Positions 5,321-5,368 of a stretch of DNA of 5,368 bases are shown here, piece by piece. The notes beneath the pieces were generated by a model. It had not been told where the DNA came from and searched no databases. It saw nothing but the letters and a program-made list of their open reading frames with translations. The stretch spans positions 1 to 5,368 of the forward strand of contig DJRK01000116.1 in assembly GCA_002440065.1 (NCBI GenBank). Reading direction: 5' to 3'. Both the position numbers and the translations under genes were made by a program. Origin of the DNA: Atopobium sp. UBA6362. GTDB lineage: Bacteria; Actinomycetota; Coriobacteriia; Coriobacteriales; Atopobiaceae. Position 1 is the first letter of the stretch; the number at the start of each line of letters is the position of its first letter.

Positions 5321-5355
5321 AACAGAGGAACCGCCCCAGAAAAGAGGCGGTTCCT
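5321..5355 (-). terminator. Rho-independent terminator of a gene beyond the right edge
   Basis: AGGAACCGCC (5326-5335) and GGCGGTTCCT (5346-5355) form a perfect 10-bp stem with a 10-nt loop. Read on the minus strand, the stem is followed by CTGTTTTTG (5325-5317), a run of five T. On the plus strand no T-run follows. It therefore ends a minus-strand gene lying to the right of the window and separates it from the VTC operon. Confidence 0.8.
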
Positions 5356-5368
5356 ACTGGCACATCCT

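Larger units (their letters stand above)
5087..5325 (-). other. Long 5' leader / control region of the VTC operon
   Basis: No gene is seen in the 239 bases between the right-hand terminator and the VTC start, so the operon promoter should lie here. I find no convincing -35/-10 pair: on the minus strand TTGACC and TTGCGG precede TTTTAA motifs, but at about 21 and 20 nt. Visible structures are a 13-bp dyad AAAGTC-T-GACTTT (5268-5280), CCTACC/GGTAGG arms (5224-5229, 5257-5262), TGGTTT/AAACCA arms (5195-5200, 5206-5211), two copies of CTTAAAACCA (5132-5141, 5202-5211) and the ribosome-site hairpin (5092-5119). Confidence 0.5.

Overview
The window reads as GC-rich (roughly two-thirds GC in the coding parts), densely packed bacterial chromosome with strong AGGAG/GGAGG ribosome binding sites. 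Codon use and the protein families fit an anaerobic actinomycete, most likely class Coriobacteriia (Collinsella/Olsenella-like). The taxonomic placement is inference from general resemblance. No rRNA, tRNA, CRISPR array, integrase or transposase gene is visible.

Layout. Positions 1-140 are a leader with a small GC-rich hairpin. A complete plus-strand gene (141-1364) encodes a 12-helix MFS permease of the UMF1/Atg22-like group and is followed at once by a good intrinsic terminator (1372-1410). Positions 1365-1779 form a convergent intergenic region holding a perfect 20-bp inverted repeat (1412-1431 / 1463-1482) and a stretch of clearly lower GC; I suspect a dispersed repeat element. Positions 1780-5086 are a three-gene minus-strand operon, transcribed right to left: a VTC-domain protein (polyphosphate-polymerase fold), a small DUF4956 membrane protein, and a surface lipoprotein with a beta-helix of the Cthe_2159 carbohydrate-binding family. 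The last two genes overlap by 11 nt. Positions 5087-5368 hold the operon's long leader, whose final hairpin buries the VTC gene's Shine-Dalgarno sequence. At the far right is an intrinsic terminator, oriented on the minus strand, for a gene beyond the window.

How the genes may work together. VTC, DUF4956 and an extracytoplasmic partner (CotH-like kinase or Cthe_2159-type beta-helix) are, as I recall, often neighbours in Gram-positive genomes, but their joint function is not established to my knowledge. The VTC protein keeps the basic and acidic residues expected of an active triphosphate-tunnel enzyme but has no membrane anchor of its own. DUF4956 supplies several membrane helices with a conserved Arg-rich loop, and the lipoprotein supplies an outward-facing, probably polysaccharide-binding beta-helix. 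A cytoplasm-membrane-surface module handling a phosphate polymer or phosphorylated envelope component is the working hypothesis. The MFS gene is convergent and separately terminated, so it is probably unrelated.
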